Assembly (NCBI GenBank): GCA_020635455.1
Contig: JACJZT010000006.1
Location: 1-64,000, forward strand
Direction: 5' to 3'
Length of the DNA: 64,000 nucleotides
Source: Flavobacteriales bacterium
Lineage (GTDB): Bacteria > Bacteroidota > Bacteroidia > NS11-12g > UBA9320
In this document: positions 24,444 to 32,573 of the stretch, piece after piece
Position numbering within the stretch: the first letter of the stretch is position 1
How the letters are laid out: each line of letters starts with the position of its first letter
The notes under the pieces: generated by a model
The model's input: only the letters and a program-made list of their open reading frames with translations
Databases searched by the model: none
What the model was told of the DNA's origin: nothing
Program-made: the position numbers and the translations under genes

Positions 24444-26132
24444 ATGACAAAATTTTCAGATTTCGGATTAAGAGCGGAAGTTCTTAAGGGTATCGGCGAC
24501 CTTGGGTTTGTAACTCCAACGCCCATTCAGGAAAAAGTAATTCCTGAGATCATTAACAATCGGCGCGACATAGTTGGTCTGGCTCAAACCGGAACCGGTA
24601 AAACCGCAGCTTTTGGTTTGCCATTACTTGAATGGGCCGATCCCTCATCGCGAACACCAACCTCTTTGGTGTTGGCACCAACCCGTGAATTGTGTGTTCA
24701 GATCGCCAAAGATCTTGCTTCATATGCCAAGTATTTAGGTAAGTTGAAGGTTCTGCCTGTATACGGAGGTACCAGCATTACAAATCAGATCCGTGACCTT
24801 AAAAACGGGGTTCAGATCCTTGTTGCAACTCCGGGAAGGCTAATAGACCTTGTTGAGCGACGGGCGGCAAATTTGTCGGGAGTGGAGATCGTCGTTCTGG
24901 ATGAAGCAGATGAGATGCTTAACATGGGATTTATTGATGATATAAATACCATTTTATCAAGTTGCCCATCAGGAAGAACGACCATGTTGTTCAGCGCAAC
25001 CATGCCCAGAGAAATTCAAAAACTTGCCGGGAGGTACATGAACAATCCGCTTGAAATTGCTGCCGGAGATAAAAATGCCAGCACAAGTCAGGTTGAACAC
25101 CACTATTACTACATCAGGGAAAAAGATCGTTACCTGGCATTAAAGAGGATAGTGGATTTTTATCCGGGAGTGTACGGTATTGTATTTTGTAAAACCAAAA
25201 TGGACACTCAACGGGTTGCGGATAAATTGATGGAAGATGGTTATGACGCGGAACCTCTGCACGGAGATCTCAGTCAACAGCAAAGAGACAGAGTAATGGA
25301 TAAATTCAGGAATAAAAATGTCAGCCTGCTGGTAGCTACAGATGTTGCGGCCCGCGGTATTGATGTGAACAACTTGAGCCATGTGATCAATTATAATTTA
25401 CCGGACGATATTGAAACCTATACCCACCGGTCGGGGAGGACAGGAAGAGCCGGCAGAACAGGAATCTCACTTGTTTTGGTTAATACCAAGGAAAGAGGTA
25501 AGATCAGGCAAATTGAAAATCAGATCAAGCAAAAATTTGAGAAGAAACTAATTCCTGAAGGTGCTGAAATATGCAGGGTACAATTGTTCAATCTGATCGA
25601 TAAAATAGAAAAAACAGAGGCTTCAGATTCTGATATTGAACCTTTTCTACCCGAAATCTTTGCCCGATTTGAGAGCTTCAGTCGAGAAGATCTTATCCGA
25701 AAAATCGTTTCTGAGGAATTTCACAGATTTCTGATCTATTACCAGAATTCTGCAAGTTTAAACGTTCCTGAAGGCAGCGATAAGGATTTTGGCAGAGATG
25801 ACCGAAGAGAGCGTGGAGGAAGATCCAAAGGAAGAGACCGTGGTTTTGGAGGGTCTAAAAAAGGCTATAGGAACGATTCGGAGAATTACTCAAGATTGTT
25901 TATCAATTGCGGTAAAATGGACGAATTGAACCCACAACGACTAATGGGAATTGTGAACGATGCAGCCAAGGGAAAAAGAGTACAGTTTGGAAAAATAGAG
26001 ATCCTCGACAAGTTCAGCTTCTTTGAAGTTGAGCGAAATGCTCAGAAGGGAGTTCTTGAAAGCCTGAATAAATTCGAATGGAATAACAGGAGAATAAAGG
26101 TCGAACCATCAGAAAGAAGGGGTCCGAGATAG
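24444..26132 (+). CDS. DEAD-box RNA helicase with DbpA RNA-binding domain
   Basis: A 562-residue ATP-dependent RNA helicase. Q motif TPTPIQ (24-29), motif I AQTGTGKT (47-54), motif II DEAD (153-156), motif III SAT (184-186), and motif VI HRSGRTGRAG. After the two RecA-like domains comes a helical segment, a Gly/Arg-rich linker (about 450-475, RDDRRERGGRSKGRDRG) and a C-terminal DbpA/CsdA-type RRM-like domain (SRLFINCGKMDELNPQ..., ending RRIKVEPSE). In related proteins this unit directs the helicase to structured rRNA or to ribosome assembly and cold adaptation; whether it is DeaD or DbpA cannot be decided. Monocistronic. Confidence 0.92.
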   Translation: MTKFSDFGLRAEVLKGIGDLGFVTPTPIQEKVIPEIINNRRDIVGLAQTGTGKTAAFGLPLLEWADPSSRTPTSLVLAPTRELCVQIAKDLASYAKYLGKLKVLPVYGGTSITNQIRDLKNGVQILVATPGRLIDLVERRAANLSGVEIVVLDEADEMLNMGFIDDINTILSSCPSGRTTMLFSATMPREIQKLAGRYMNNPLEIAAGDKNASTSQVEHHYYYIREKDRYLALKRIVDFYPGVYGIVFCKTKMDTQRVADKLMEDGYDAEPLHGDLSQQQRDRVMDKFRNKNVSLLVATDVAARGIDVNNLSHVINYNLPDDIETYTHRSGRTGRAGRTGISLVLVNTKERGKIRQIENQIKQKFEKKLIPEGAEICRVQLFNLIDKIEKTEASDSDIEPFLPEIFARFESFSREDLIRKIVSEEFHRFLIYYQNSASLNVPEGSDKDFGRDDRRERGGRSKGRDRGFGGSKKGYRNDSENYSRLFINCGKMDELNPQRLMGIVNDAAKGKRVQFGKIEILDKFSFFEVERNAQKGVLESLNKFEWNNRRIKVEPSERRGPR

Positions 26133-26225
26133 AATATGTTTATATGGATAGGTTCATTGTGTAAGCCATATTCATAAGACAAAAATTTGATTTTTTGAAT
26201 TCACTATTGTTAGAGCGTAAAAATT

Positions 26226-26233
26226 TATCTTTG
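26226..26233 (+). promoter_or_regulatory. -7 box (TATCTTTG) for paaN
   Basis: TATCTTTG, exact TAnnTTTG, ends eight bases before the ATG at 26241, so the mRNA should be nearly leaderless. A TTG at 26207-26209 is only 16 bases upstream, shorter than usual. Confidence 0.5.
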
Positions 26234-26240
26234 CCAACCA

Positions 26241-27890
26241 ATGCAGCTATTCAATAAGCACAAAGAGGTAATATACGAAGCACTTGAAGCTTTATCCAGC
26301 AGAAATTTTAATACCATCTATTCCGATAACCCAAAAGAATATCCGGAAGAAGATGCAGAGTCAGGTCTAACTGCATTTCAAATGAAATTAAACACCGACT
26401 TCGTTGAATTGCAGGTTAATTCTGAAGAATGGATCGGTGAAGAAGTTTCCCCTTACCTACAATCGGGTACAGGAATCCGGTATCCTTACCAAACTCCTGA
26501 TGTACTGATACGCAACGCAAAAGAATCCTGGAAAATGTGGAGAAATGTAGATGTAGAAGAACGATCCGGAGTTTTGATGGAAGCTTTGGAAAGGATCAAG
26601 GAGCGATTCTTTGAGTTAAGCTATGCCACCATGCACACCACCGGACAAGGGTTTACAATGGCCTTTCAGGCTGCAGGTCCTCATGCCTGTGACCGCGCAC
26701 TTGAGGCGATAGCCCTGGGCTTTACCGAATTGAAACGATATCCCGAACAGGTTAAATGGGAGAAGTGGATAGGAGGAAAGGCCATCCCGGTTCAAAAAAA
26801 TTATAAACCCATCCCAAGAGGGATCAGTCTGATAATTGCATGTTCAACGTTTCCTACATGGAACAGCTTTCCGGGGATATTTGCCAGTTTGATCACAGGA
26901 AATCCGGTTATTGTTAAACCTCATCCAAAAGCGGTATTGCCCCTGGCAATTACCATTTCAGAGATTCGAAAGGTTCTTAAGGAATCCGGTTTTCGTTCGG
27001 ATACCATTCAATTAGGTGTTGATTCAGGTATGAACCCACTCGCAAAAACCCTTGCCGAGCATGAAGATATAAAATTGATAGACTATACCGGAAATTCACA
27101 GTTTGGTCAGTATCTGGAAACCCTACACAACAAAATAACCTTTACCGAAAAGGCTTCTTTAAACCCGGTGATCATTGATTCTACAAAGGATATAGAAGCC
27201 CTTGTAAGTAACATTGCGTTCAGTGTTTCATTATACTCAAGGCAAATGTGTACCGCACCTCAAAATATATATGTTCCTGAAACCGGCATAAAAGTAAAGG
27301 ATGGTTATGTAAGCTTTGACGATTTCTGCGACCGGTTAAAAAATGCGCTTGACGACCTGCTTGATAAGAAATGGGGACCGGCTACACTTGGTTGTGTTCA
27401 AAATGACCATACTGTTAAGAGAGTTGAAGGAGTTTCGATGGCGGTAGGAAAGACCATCAGTGATGCAAAGGAATTCAAGATGCCTGACTTCAAAACGGCG
27501 CGAACAAGGTCGATCAAAGTGCTTGCAGTGGACAGTGGCAAACAGGAGATCTTTCAGAAGGAAGTTTTCGGCCCGATGGTTTTTGTCATTAAAACAGAAA
27601 GCACCTCAAAAAGCATTGAGCTTGCCCTTAGAGGAGCAGAAACTTTTGGAGCCATAACCTGTCTGGTTTATAGCAATGAATTTTTACTGAACAAAGAAAT
27701 TGAAGAGCGATTCAATCAGGCGTTTATCCCTGTTTCCTTTAACCTTACCGGAAATATATTTGTAAATCAGCATGCAGCATTCTCCGATTTCCATGGAACC
27801 GGAGGTAATGTTTCGGGTAATGCTTCATTTGTAGACCCTAATTTTATCAATAAAAGATACGTTTGGGTTGGTAATCGCTATATGAATTAA
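26241..27890 (+). CDS. paaN: PaaN-type aldehyde dehydrogenase
   Basis: A 549-residue member of the aldehyde dehydrogenase superfamily that matches the PaaN group of phenylacetate degradation rather than ordinary ALDHs: a long N-terminal region (about 1-110) precedes the cofactor domain. Visible features are the proline-rich lead PIPRGISLIIACSTFPTWNSFPG, VIVKPHPKAVLP, DYTGNSQFG, EKASLNPVII, the catalytic cysteine in SRQMCTAPQNIYVP and FGPMVFV near the end. No other paa genes (paaABCDE, paaZ) are in the window, so its pathway role is uncertain here. It is followed by the DUF3822 gene after only three bases, in the same reading frame. Confidence 0.85.
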   Translation: MQLFNKHKEVIYEALEALSSRNFNTIYSDNPKEYPEEDAESGLTAFQMKLNTDFVELQVNSEEWIGEEVSPYLQSGTGIRYPYQTPDVLIRNAKESWKMWRNVDVEERSGVLMEALERIKERFFELSYATMHTTGQGFTMAFQAAGPHACDRALEAIALGFTELKRYPEQVKWEKWIGGKAIPVQKNYKPIPRGISLIIACSTFPTWNSFPGIFASLITGNPVIVKPHPKAVLPLAITISEIRKVLKESGFRSDTIQLGVDSGMNPLAKTLAEHEDIKLIDYTGNSQFGQYLETLHNKITFTEKASLNPVIIDSTKDIEALVSNIAFSVSLYSRQMCTAPQNIYVPETGIKVKDGYVSFDDFCDRLKNALDDLLDKKWGPATLGCVQNDHTVKRVEGVSMAVGKTISDAKEFKMPDFKTARTRSIKVLAVDSGKQEIFQKEVFGPMVFVIKTESTSKSIELALRGAETFGAITCLVYSNEFLLNKEIEERFNQAFIPVSFNLTGNIFVNQHAAFSDFHGTGGNVSGNASFVDPNFINKRYVWVGNRYMN

Positions 27891-27893
27891 GGC

Positions 27894-28661
27894 TTGACAC
27901 ATTCTGTTTCACATAAACTGTTTTTAAGGTTATTTGATTCGGAATTACTGATCCTTACGCAAAAAAAGGATGGAGCCGTTCTTGGTTGCGAAAAGCATTC
28001 TGACCTGAATGCGGTGCTACTGTCTGAACTTTTAGTTAATTTTCCGGACATTTATTCTTCAATTGATCTTGTCCTTGAAAACGATTCGGTCATGATCATC
28101 CCGGAGTTGTTTTACGATTCTGATGTTGAGAAACTTTACACCTTGAGCAATAATTTGTCGGTTGACAATTGTCTTCAGCTTTCCAGAACCGATTACGGCA
28201 TAGGTATTCTGTTTCAGGTTCAAAACTCCTTTTTAAAATGCATCAAAAATAAATTTGGCAATTGCCGGGTAAGGCATGAATCTGAAATAATGATCCAAAA
28301 GATATATGATGAAATAGGACTCGAACAGAACAGGGTATTTGCGGCCATTCACAAAGGTTATTTAACTCTCATTGCGGTTAAGGACGAACAGATACACTTG
28401 TGCAATTCATATAAAACCGAAAGCGTTTATGATGTTTTTTATTTTATAATGCTTGCTTACAATCAGTTACAGTTAATGCCATCTGCGGTTGAGTTGCGCG
28501 TTTTGGGAAACCCGGAAAACAAGGCCGAAATAGTTGAATTGTGTTCTCAGTACATACGCAACATTGGCTTTTGGAACGAACCCGTAAATCTCATCCATTC
28601 TCAAATGGACCCTAAATTGCTTGAAAGTTCTTTCGCTTTGCAAAGTGTATTATGCGGATAG
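27894..28661 (+). CDS. DUF3822 family protein
   Basis: A 255-residue protein of the DUF3822 family, found in Bacteroidetes next to rsmD. It begins at TTG 27894: the paaN stop codon TAA (27888-27890) lies in the same frame one codon before, so no longer start exists, and the next ATG would remove much of the conserved N-terminus (HKLFLRLFDSELLILTQKKDG). The fold looks alpha/beta with later stretches LRVLGNPENKAEIVELCSQYI typical of the family. No enzymatic motif is seen. It overlaps rsmD by ten bases. Confidence 0.8.
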   Translation: MTHSVSHKLFLRLFDSELLILTQKKDGAVLGCEKHSDLNAVLLSELLVNFPDIYSSIDLVLENDSVMIIPELFYDSDVEKLYTLSNNLSVDNCLQLSRTDYGIGILFQVQNSFLKCIKNKFGNCRVRHESEIMIQKIYDEIGLEQNRVFAAIHKGYLTLIAVKDEQIHLCNSYKTESVYDVFYFIMLAYNQLQLMPSAVELRVLGNPENKAEIVELCSQYIRNIGFWNEPVNLIHSQMDPKLLESSFALQSVLCG

Positions 28662-29194
28662 TTAGCGGCCAATATAAAGGAATTACTTTTTCTCCTCCGG
28701 CAAAACTTCCTGCACGACCTACTACTGACCGAACCAAAGAAGCTATTTTTAACATTTTACAATCTCAAATGCAACTCAGTGGTTGTAAGGCACTTGATTT
28801 GTTCAGCGGTACAGGAAATATGGCTTATGAAATGGCATCGCATGAAGCTGAAAGCATTACCTGCGTTGAAAAGCATCCTGCCTCCGCTGCATTCATTAAA
28901 TCAACCTTTGAAAGGCTTGGTTACAAACCATACAGGGTTTTAAGAACCGATGCTCTGAAGTTTATTGAAACCAACCGGGATAAATATGATCTTATCTTTT
29001 GTGACCCGCCTTACGATCTTAAAGAAATGTCGTCCCTTCCGGAAAGGATCTTTAGGTCCGATTTGATCTCCGATGAAGGTATACTCATCATTGAACACAG
29101 AAACACCTTTAATTTTGACAGTGATACGGTTTTTAAAACCAGAGAATATGGCCAGAGCAGATTTACTTTTTTTAAAAAACTTCAAGAAAAGTAA
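28652..29194 (+). CDS. rsmD: 16S rRNA (guanine(966)-N(2))-methyltransferase RsmD
   Basis: Methylates N2 of G966 in 16S rRNA on assembled 30S subunits. The 180-residue protein starts MRIVSGQYKG, has RPTTDRTKEAIFNIL, SAM motif I ALDLFSGTGNM, and the catalytic motif CDPPYDL (D-P-P-Y). Length is typical. Overlaps the DUF3822 gene by ten bases and the following copper/heme lipoprotein gene by 47, so these are probably translated from one mRNA. Confidence 0.95.
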   Translation: MRIVSGQYKGITFSPPAKLPARPTTDRTKEAIFNILQSQMQLSGCKALDLFSGTGNMAYEMASHEAESITCVEKHPASAAFIKSTFERLGYKPYRVLRTDALKFIETNRDKYDLIFCDPPYDLKEMSSLPERIFRSDLISDEGILIIEHRNTFNFDSDTVFKTREYGQSRFTFFKKLQEK

Positions 29195-30635
29195 GGCTAC
29201 CGTTTTTGGGTTCGGCCTTAAAAGTGTTATCCTAATAAGTAAGGTCTTCAACCTTGCCTTTGCCGGTATTTTGTTGTTCTCCGCCTGTAATTCCGAACAA
29301 GGTGGGAAGGTATCTGTTGAACCTGATAAAATTACCTTTACCGAGCATATTGCCCCGATAATTTATAAGAACTGTGTGTTCTGTCACCGGCCGGAAGGTA
29401 TTGCTCCTTTTAGTTTGGTCACCTACAGAAATGTTTATCGGAAAAAGAAAACCATTGCAGAAGTTGTTTCTAAGGGCATTATGCCGCCATGGCCTGCCGA
29501 CCCTAGTTATAGCCATTTTGTTGGTGAGCGTATTTTAACGGAGGATGAAAAGTTATTGATCAAATATTGGGCACAGAATGGGGCTAAAAAGGGGCCGGAA
29601 GAAGCGATGCCCGAGTTACCGACTTTTCCTGAAGGTTCTTTTTTAGGTAAACCGGACCTGACGCTCTGGCTCGATAGTGTGGTTTTGGATGCACACAGTC
29701 TCGACCGGTTTTTAACGATCAAAATTCCATTTGAAATTCCTAAAGACACTTTTGTAAGGGCTGTTGAATTTGTGCCCGGAAAGGATAATCTGGTGCATCA
29801 TATGAATGGACATTTGCTTAATTATAAGGAGCAGGACAAAAAAAATGTTTTTGACGGAAGTCGAATTGCCGACCTTCAGTCGCCGAAGTATTCAGAAGAG
29901 TTTCAACTCCTTAAAATGTATAACGACGATGGTACCGAGCCTGAAAGAGTGCATTCAGCTGTAAATTACCTGCCGGGTGTTTATCCGACGCTATATCCCG
30001 AAGGACTTGGAGGGTTTAGATTAAGTAAGATAGGGGCTTTTGTGGCAAACGACATTCATTACGGTCCTTCTCATAAAAACAGCGTAGACCGTTCGCATAT
30101 TAATGTTTTTTATTCCAGAAAGCCACCTGACAGGCCAACCTTCGAATTGATGTTGGGAACAAACGGGCAAACCGAAATAGTGCCACCCTTGGTCGTGCCG
30201 CCCAATAGAGTGGTTACATGCAGAACGAAAGGGGTGGTTCCTGAAGATATTTCAGTTTTGACCATCAATCCACACATGCATTTACTTGGAACTTCCTTTA
30301 AAGCTTTTGGGCTTACGGTTACAGGAGATACCATTCCATTAATACGAATAAAACGCTGGGACTTTAACTGGCAATATTTTTACACTTTCAAAAATCCTGT
30401 AAAACTTCCTAAAGGTACAATGATAATTGTGGAAGGTGTTTTTGATAATACCGCTAACAACCCTTTTAATCCTTTTGATCCTCCCAGAACCATCAGTGAT
30501 AAGAACAGAACAATGAAAACCAGTGACGAAATGTTTCAGTTCATCATAACCTGGGTACCTTATCAAAAGGGAGATGAAAATATAAATATGGAAACCTTTC
30601 TTGAACAGGTTACTCCAACTACTTCTGAACAATAA
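29148..30635 (+). CDS. Lipoprotein with heme c motif and peptidylglycine-monooxygenase-like copper fold
   Basis: A 495-residue envelope protein. After a hydrophobic N-terminus with lipobox LLFSAC, a CxxCH heme c site occurs at 29373-29387 (NCVFCHRPEG). The remainder resembles copper type II ascorbate-dependent monooxygenases (PHM/DBH fold). The metal ligands can be matched: HH in LVHHMNGHLL and H in DIHYGPSH for the first copper; the HxH pair in NPHMHLLG and the methionine in TSDEMFQF, which mirrors the rat PHM region around Met314, for the second. The start ATG 29148 lies inside rsmD. Substrate unknown. A redoxin domain often fused to this unit elsewhere is encoded separately at 14527. Its end overlaps the convergent glucosaminidase gene by 17 bases. 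Confidence 0.82.
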   Translation: MARADLLFLKNFKKSKATVFGFGLKSVILISKVFNLAFAGILLFSACNSEQGGKVSVEPDKITFTEHIAPIIYKNCVFCHRPEGIAPFSLVTYRNVYRKKKTIAEVVSKGIMPPWPADPSYSHFVGERILTEDEKLLIKYWAQNGAKKGPEEAMPELPTFPEGSFLGKPDLTLWLDSVVLDAHSLDRFLTIKIPFEIPKDTFVRAVEFVPGKDNLVHHMNGHLLNYKEQDKKNVFDGSRIADLQSPKYSEEFQLLKMYNDDGTEPERVHSAVNYLPGVYPTLYPEGLGGFRLSKIGAFVANDIHYGPSHKNSVDRSHINVFYSRKPPDRPTFELMLGTNGQTEIVPPLVVPPNRVVTCRTKGVVPEDISVLTINPHMHLLGTSFKAFGLTVTGDTIPLIRIKRWDFNWQYFYTFKNPVKLPKGTMIIVEGVFDNTANNPFNPFDPPRTISDKNRTMKTSDEMFQFIITWVPYQKGDENINMETFLEQVTPTTSEQ

Positions 30636-31929
30636 GTCGTTGGCCTACATACAGTTGGTTGAGGTCCTTTAAATGATTCCACGATTTTAGATCATTAATT
30701 GAAATACCATGATCCCTGCAAATTTTATAGGCAGTTTCTCCCTTTTCAACTTCATGAAATTTTCCTCCTTTTGAACTTGTACGATTTTTTGATGCACTTT
30801 CCTTACTTAGAAAGATCTTGTCTCCAGGATGCAATTGGTCGGCTGAAAAAATACCATTCCACATCAGAAGGTCTTCAACAAAAATCCGGTAGGTTTCTGA
30901 TATTCGGTATAGGTTATCGCCACTTTGAATGAGGTGGTATCCATTTTTGATGTTCTTTTCAATTTCTTCCCTGGTAAGTTCGTTTTTCGAAAACTTATAA
31001 ACCTCAGGAGATTTTGGTTCAACAGGTTTATTTTTACTTAAATAATCTTTATCTGTGTTTGGGTTTTCTTTTGAAGCAGCATCGGAAACCGTTTTTTTCT
31101 TTTTAGGGTTTCCTGTTAATTCTTCATCTTTTTTGGCATATAAGTGTTTTAATTTAAACCCAAAAAGTTGGGTGATCTCTGTAAATTTTTCACTTTCCAC
31201 CACCATGTTCGAAGGTGTAGAACCTTTTCTCCTTATAGGTTTCAGATTCTTCAGATCATCCGGTTGAATGTTTTTGCTATTTTTTGAATCGTCACTTTGG
31301 TATATTCTTTCAAGTTTAACTTCTTTTTGAGGTGGATATAAATTTATGTTTTCTCCTTCCTGAGCATAAATGGCCTGATTATCCTGCTTAACAACGATCT
31401 GTTCTTTATTTAACCCCTCCGGGATCGGAGCAAGGTCGAATTGGTGAAGTTGATAACGTTCGATTAAGCCAATAAGAAGGGTGTTGTATTTTGGATTGGT
31501 TGCGTAGCCTGCTTTTTTTAATCCATCGGCCCATTTCTCGTAATCGGTCTTTTCAAGTTTAAAGCATTCAGAATATCGCCAGTTTTCTTTTAGGAAATTG
31601 GAATGGTCACGATAGCTCTCTGCCACAGATTCATATGCCCTGAAGCATTCTCCGATTTCATCGTCGTCAGAAACGATGCTTTTTCCTGTCCAGCCTGTTT
31701 TGCATTTTATTCCAAAGTGATTATTGGCTTCAACTGCCAGGCGACTGTTTCCATTTTGCGATTCCAAAATACCCTGAGCAAGAGTAATGCTTGCAGGAAC
31801 ACCGGAAGTATACATTTCGTAAATGGCATAATCCTTGTAAAGGTTGATGTATTGCTCTGAACTCAATTTGTTCTGAGCATAACTTCCTCCGATACAGAAA
31901 AATAGAATTAAGATGACGATTCCTCTCAT
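30619..31929 (-). CDS. Glucosaminidase with two LysM domains
   Basis: A secreted peptidoglycan hydrolase of 436 residues. Signal peptide 1-18 (IVILILFFCIGGSYAQ); glucosaminidase domain (about 22-165) of the FlgJ/mannosyl-glycoprotein endo-N-acetylglucosaminidase family with the catalytic glutamate in AQGILESQNGNSRLA and HFGIKCK; a low-complexity linker (about 180-330); then two LysM repeats (GYHLIQSGDNLYRISETY and KFHEVEKGETAYKICRDHG) that bind peptidoglycan. Cuts N-acetylglucosaminyl bonds in the cell wall, probably in growth or division. A -7 box for it lies at 31947-31954. Confidence 0.9.
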   Translation of the reverse strand: MRGIVILILFFCIGGSYAQNKLSSEQYINLYKDYAIYEMYTSGVPASITLAQGILESQNGNSRLAVEANNHFGIKCKTGWTGKSIVSDDDEIGECFRAYESVAESYRDHSNFLKENWRYSECFKLEKTDYEKWADGLKKAGYATNPKYNTLLIGLIERYQLHQFDLAPIPEGLNKEQIVVKQDNQAIYAQEGENINLYPPQKEVKLERIYQSDDSKNSKNIQPDDLKNLKPIRRKGSTPSNMVVESEKFTEITQLFGFKLKHLYAKKDEELTGNPKKKKTVSDAASKENPNTDKDYLSKNKPVEPKSPEVYKFSKNELTREEIEKNIKNGYHLIQSGDNLYRISETYRIFVEDLLMWNGIFSADQLHPGDKIFLSKESASKNRTSSKGGKFHEVEKGETAYKICRDHGISINDLKSWNHLKDLNQLYVGQRLIVQK

Positions 31930-31946
31930 AATAAATTATGATTTCA

Positions 31947-31954
31947 CAAAGTTA
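31947..31954 (-). promoter_or_regulatory. -7 box (TAACTTTG) for the glucosaminidase gene
   Basis: Read on the minus strand TAACTTTG, exact TAnnTTTG, 17 bases before the ATG at 31929. It lies in the 109-base divergent gap shared with the DsbD-like genes. No clear -33. Confidence 0.5.
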
Positions 31955-32038
31955 CTAAAGGTAAAGTGCAGGCCTTCATAGTTTTTTGCACAGAATTAAC
32001 CCTATAAACGTATTAAATACAGATATTTGTACACTTTA

Positions 32039-32536
32039 ATGGAAAATACAGGCCATAAACTCTTAAACTCATTCTTTTTTCTGCTTATTTCCGGTTTGTC
32101 ATTTGGTCAGAAAATGAAGCCTACGGAATGGTCTTGTGTTCTAAAGGGAGAAACTTTGAACATAGGCGATACACTGATCCTTGAATTTAGGGGCAACATT
32201 CCTGAGCATCAATCCGTCTATGCAACCAATTTTGAATGTGATTTGGGACCCTTTCCTACGAAGATCGCTTTTTTGGATTCCTCAAGGTCGTACAATGCAA
32301 TTGGAAATGCTTATTCAAAAGGCGAAATAGCAGAATATGATTCGATATTTGGCTGTGAAGTAAGAAAGTTTAAAAAAACTGCCGTAATTGGACAAAAAAT
32401 GGTTCTCAGATCATCAGAACCAACGCTTAAAGGCAGGATCGAATATCAAACCTGCACAGACGAAATGTGTCTTCAGTTTTATGTTGAATTCGAAATGGTA
32501 GGAAACAAACTAATCCGGATCCAAAATGTTAATTAA
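32039..32536 (+). CDS. Orphan DsbD N-terminal (alpha) domain protein
   Basis: A secreted protein of 165 residues: signal peptide ending near LSFGQ, then a single domain like the N-terminal domain of DsbD encoded next door. The shared pattern is clear: NFECDLGPFP, YDSIFGCEVRKF and, near the end, YQTCTDEMCL, which parallels [10 protein letters not shown] in the neighbour; in DsbD the two cysteines near the end form the redox pair that passes electrons to periplasmic partners. It lacks the membrane and thioredoxin parts, so it likely works as a soluble relay or a DsbD partner. ATG 32039 is chosen over TTG 32027, which falls in a -7-like box (GATATTTG, 32022-32029). Overlaps the next reading frame slightly. 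Confidence 0.78.
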   Translation: MENTGHKLLNSFFFLLISGLSFGQKMKPTEWSCVLKGETLNIGDTLILEFRGNIPEHQSVYATNFECDLGPFPTKIAFLDSSRSYNAIGNAYSKGEIAEYDSIFGCEVRKFKKTAVIGQKMVLRSSEPTLKGRIEYQTCTDEMCLQFYVEFEMVGNKLIRIQNVN

Positions 32537-32573
32537 GAGTATCAGGGATTTTGGTTTAATTTGCAGGTTTATT

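Noticed and set aside
26132..26173. Inverted repeat GAATATG/CATATTC after the helicase gene
   Set aside because: Only seven pairs with a 28-base loop and no T-run; not convincing as a terminator or operator.
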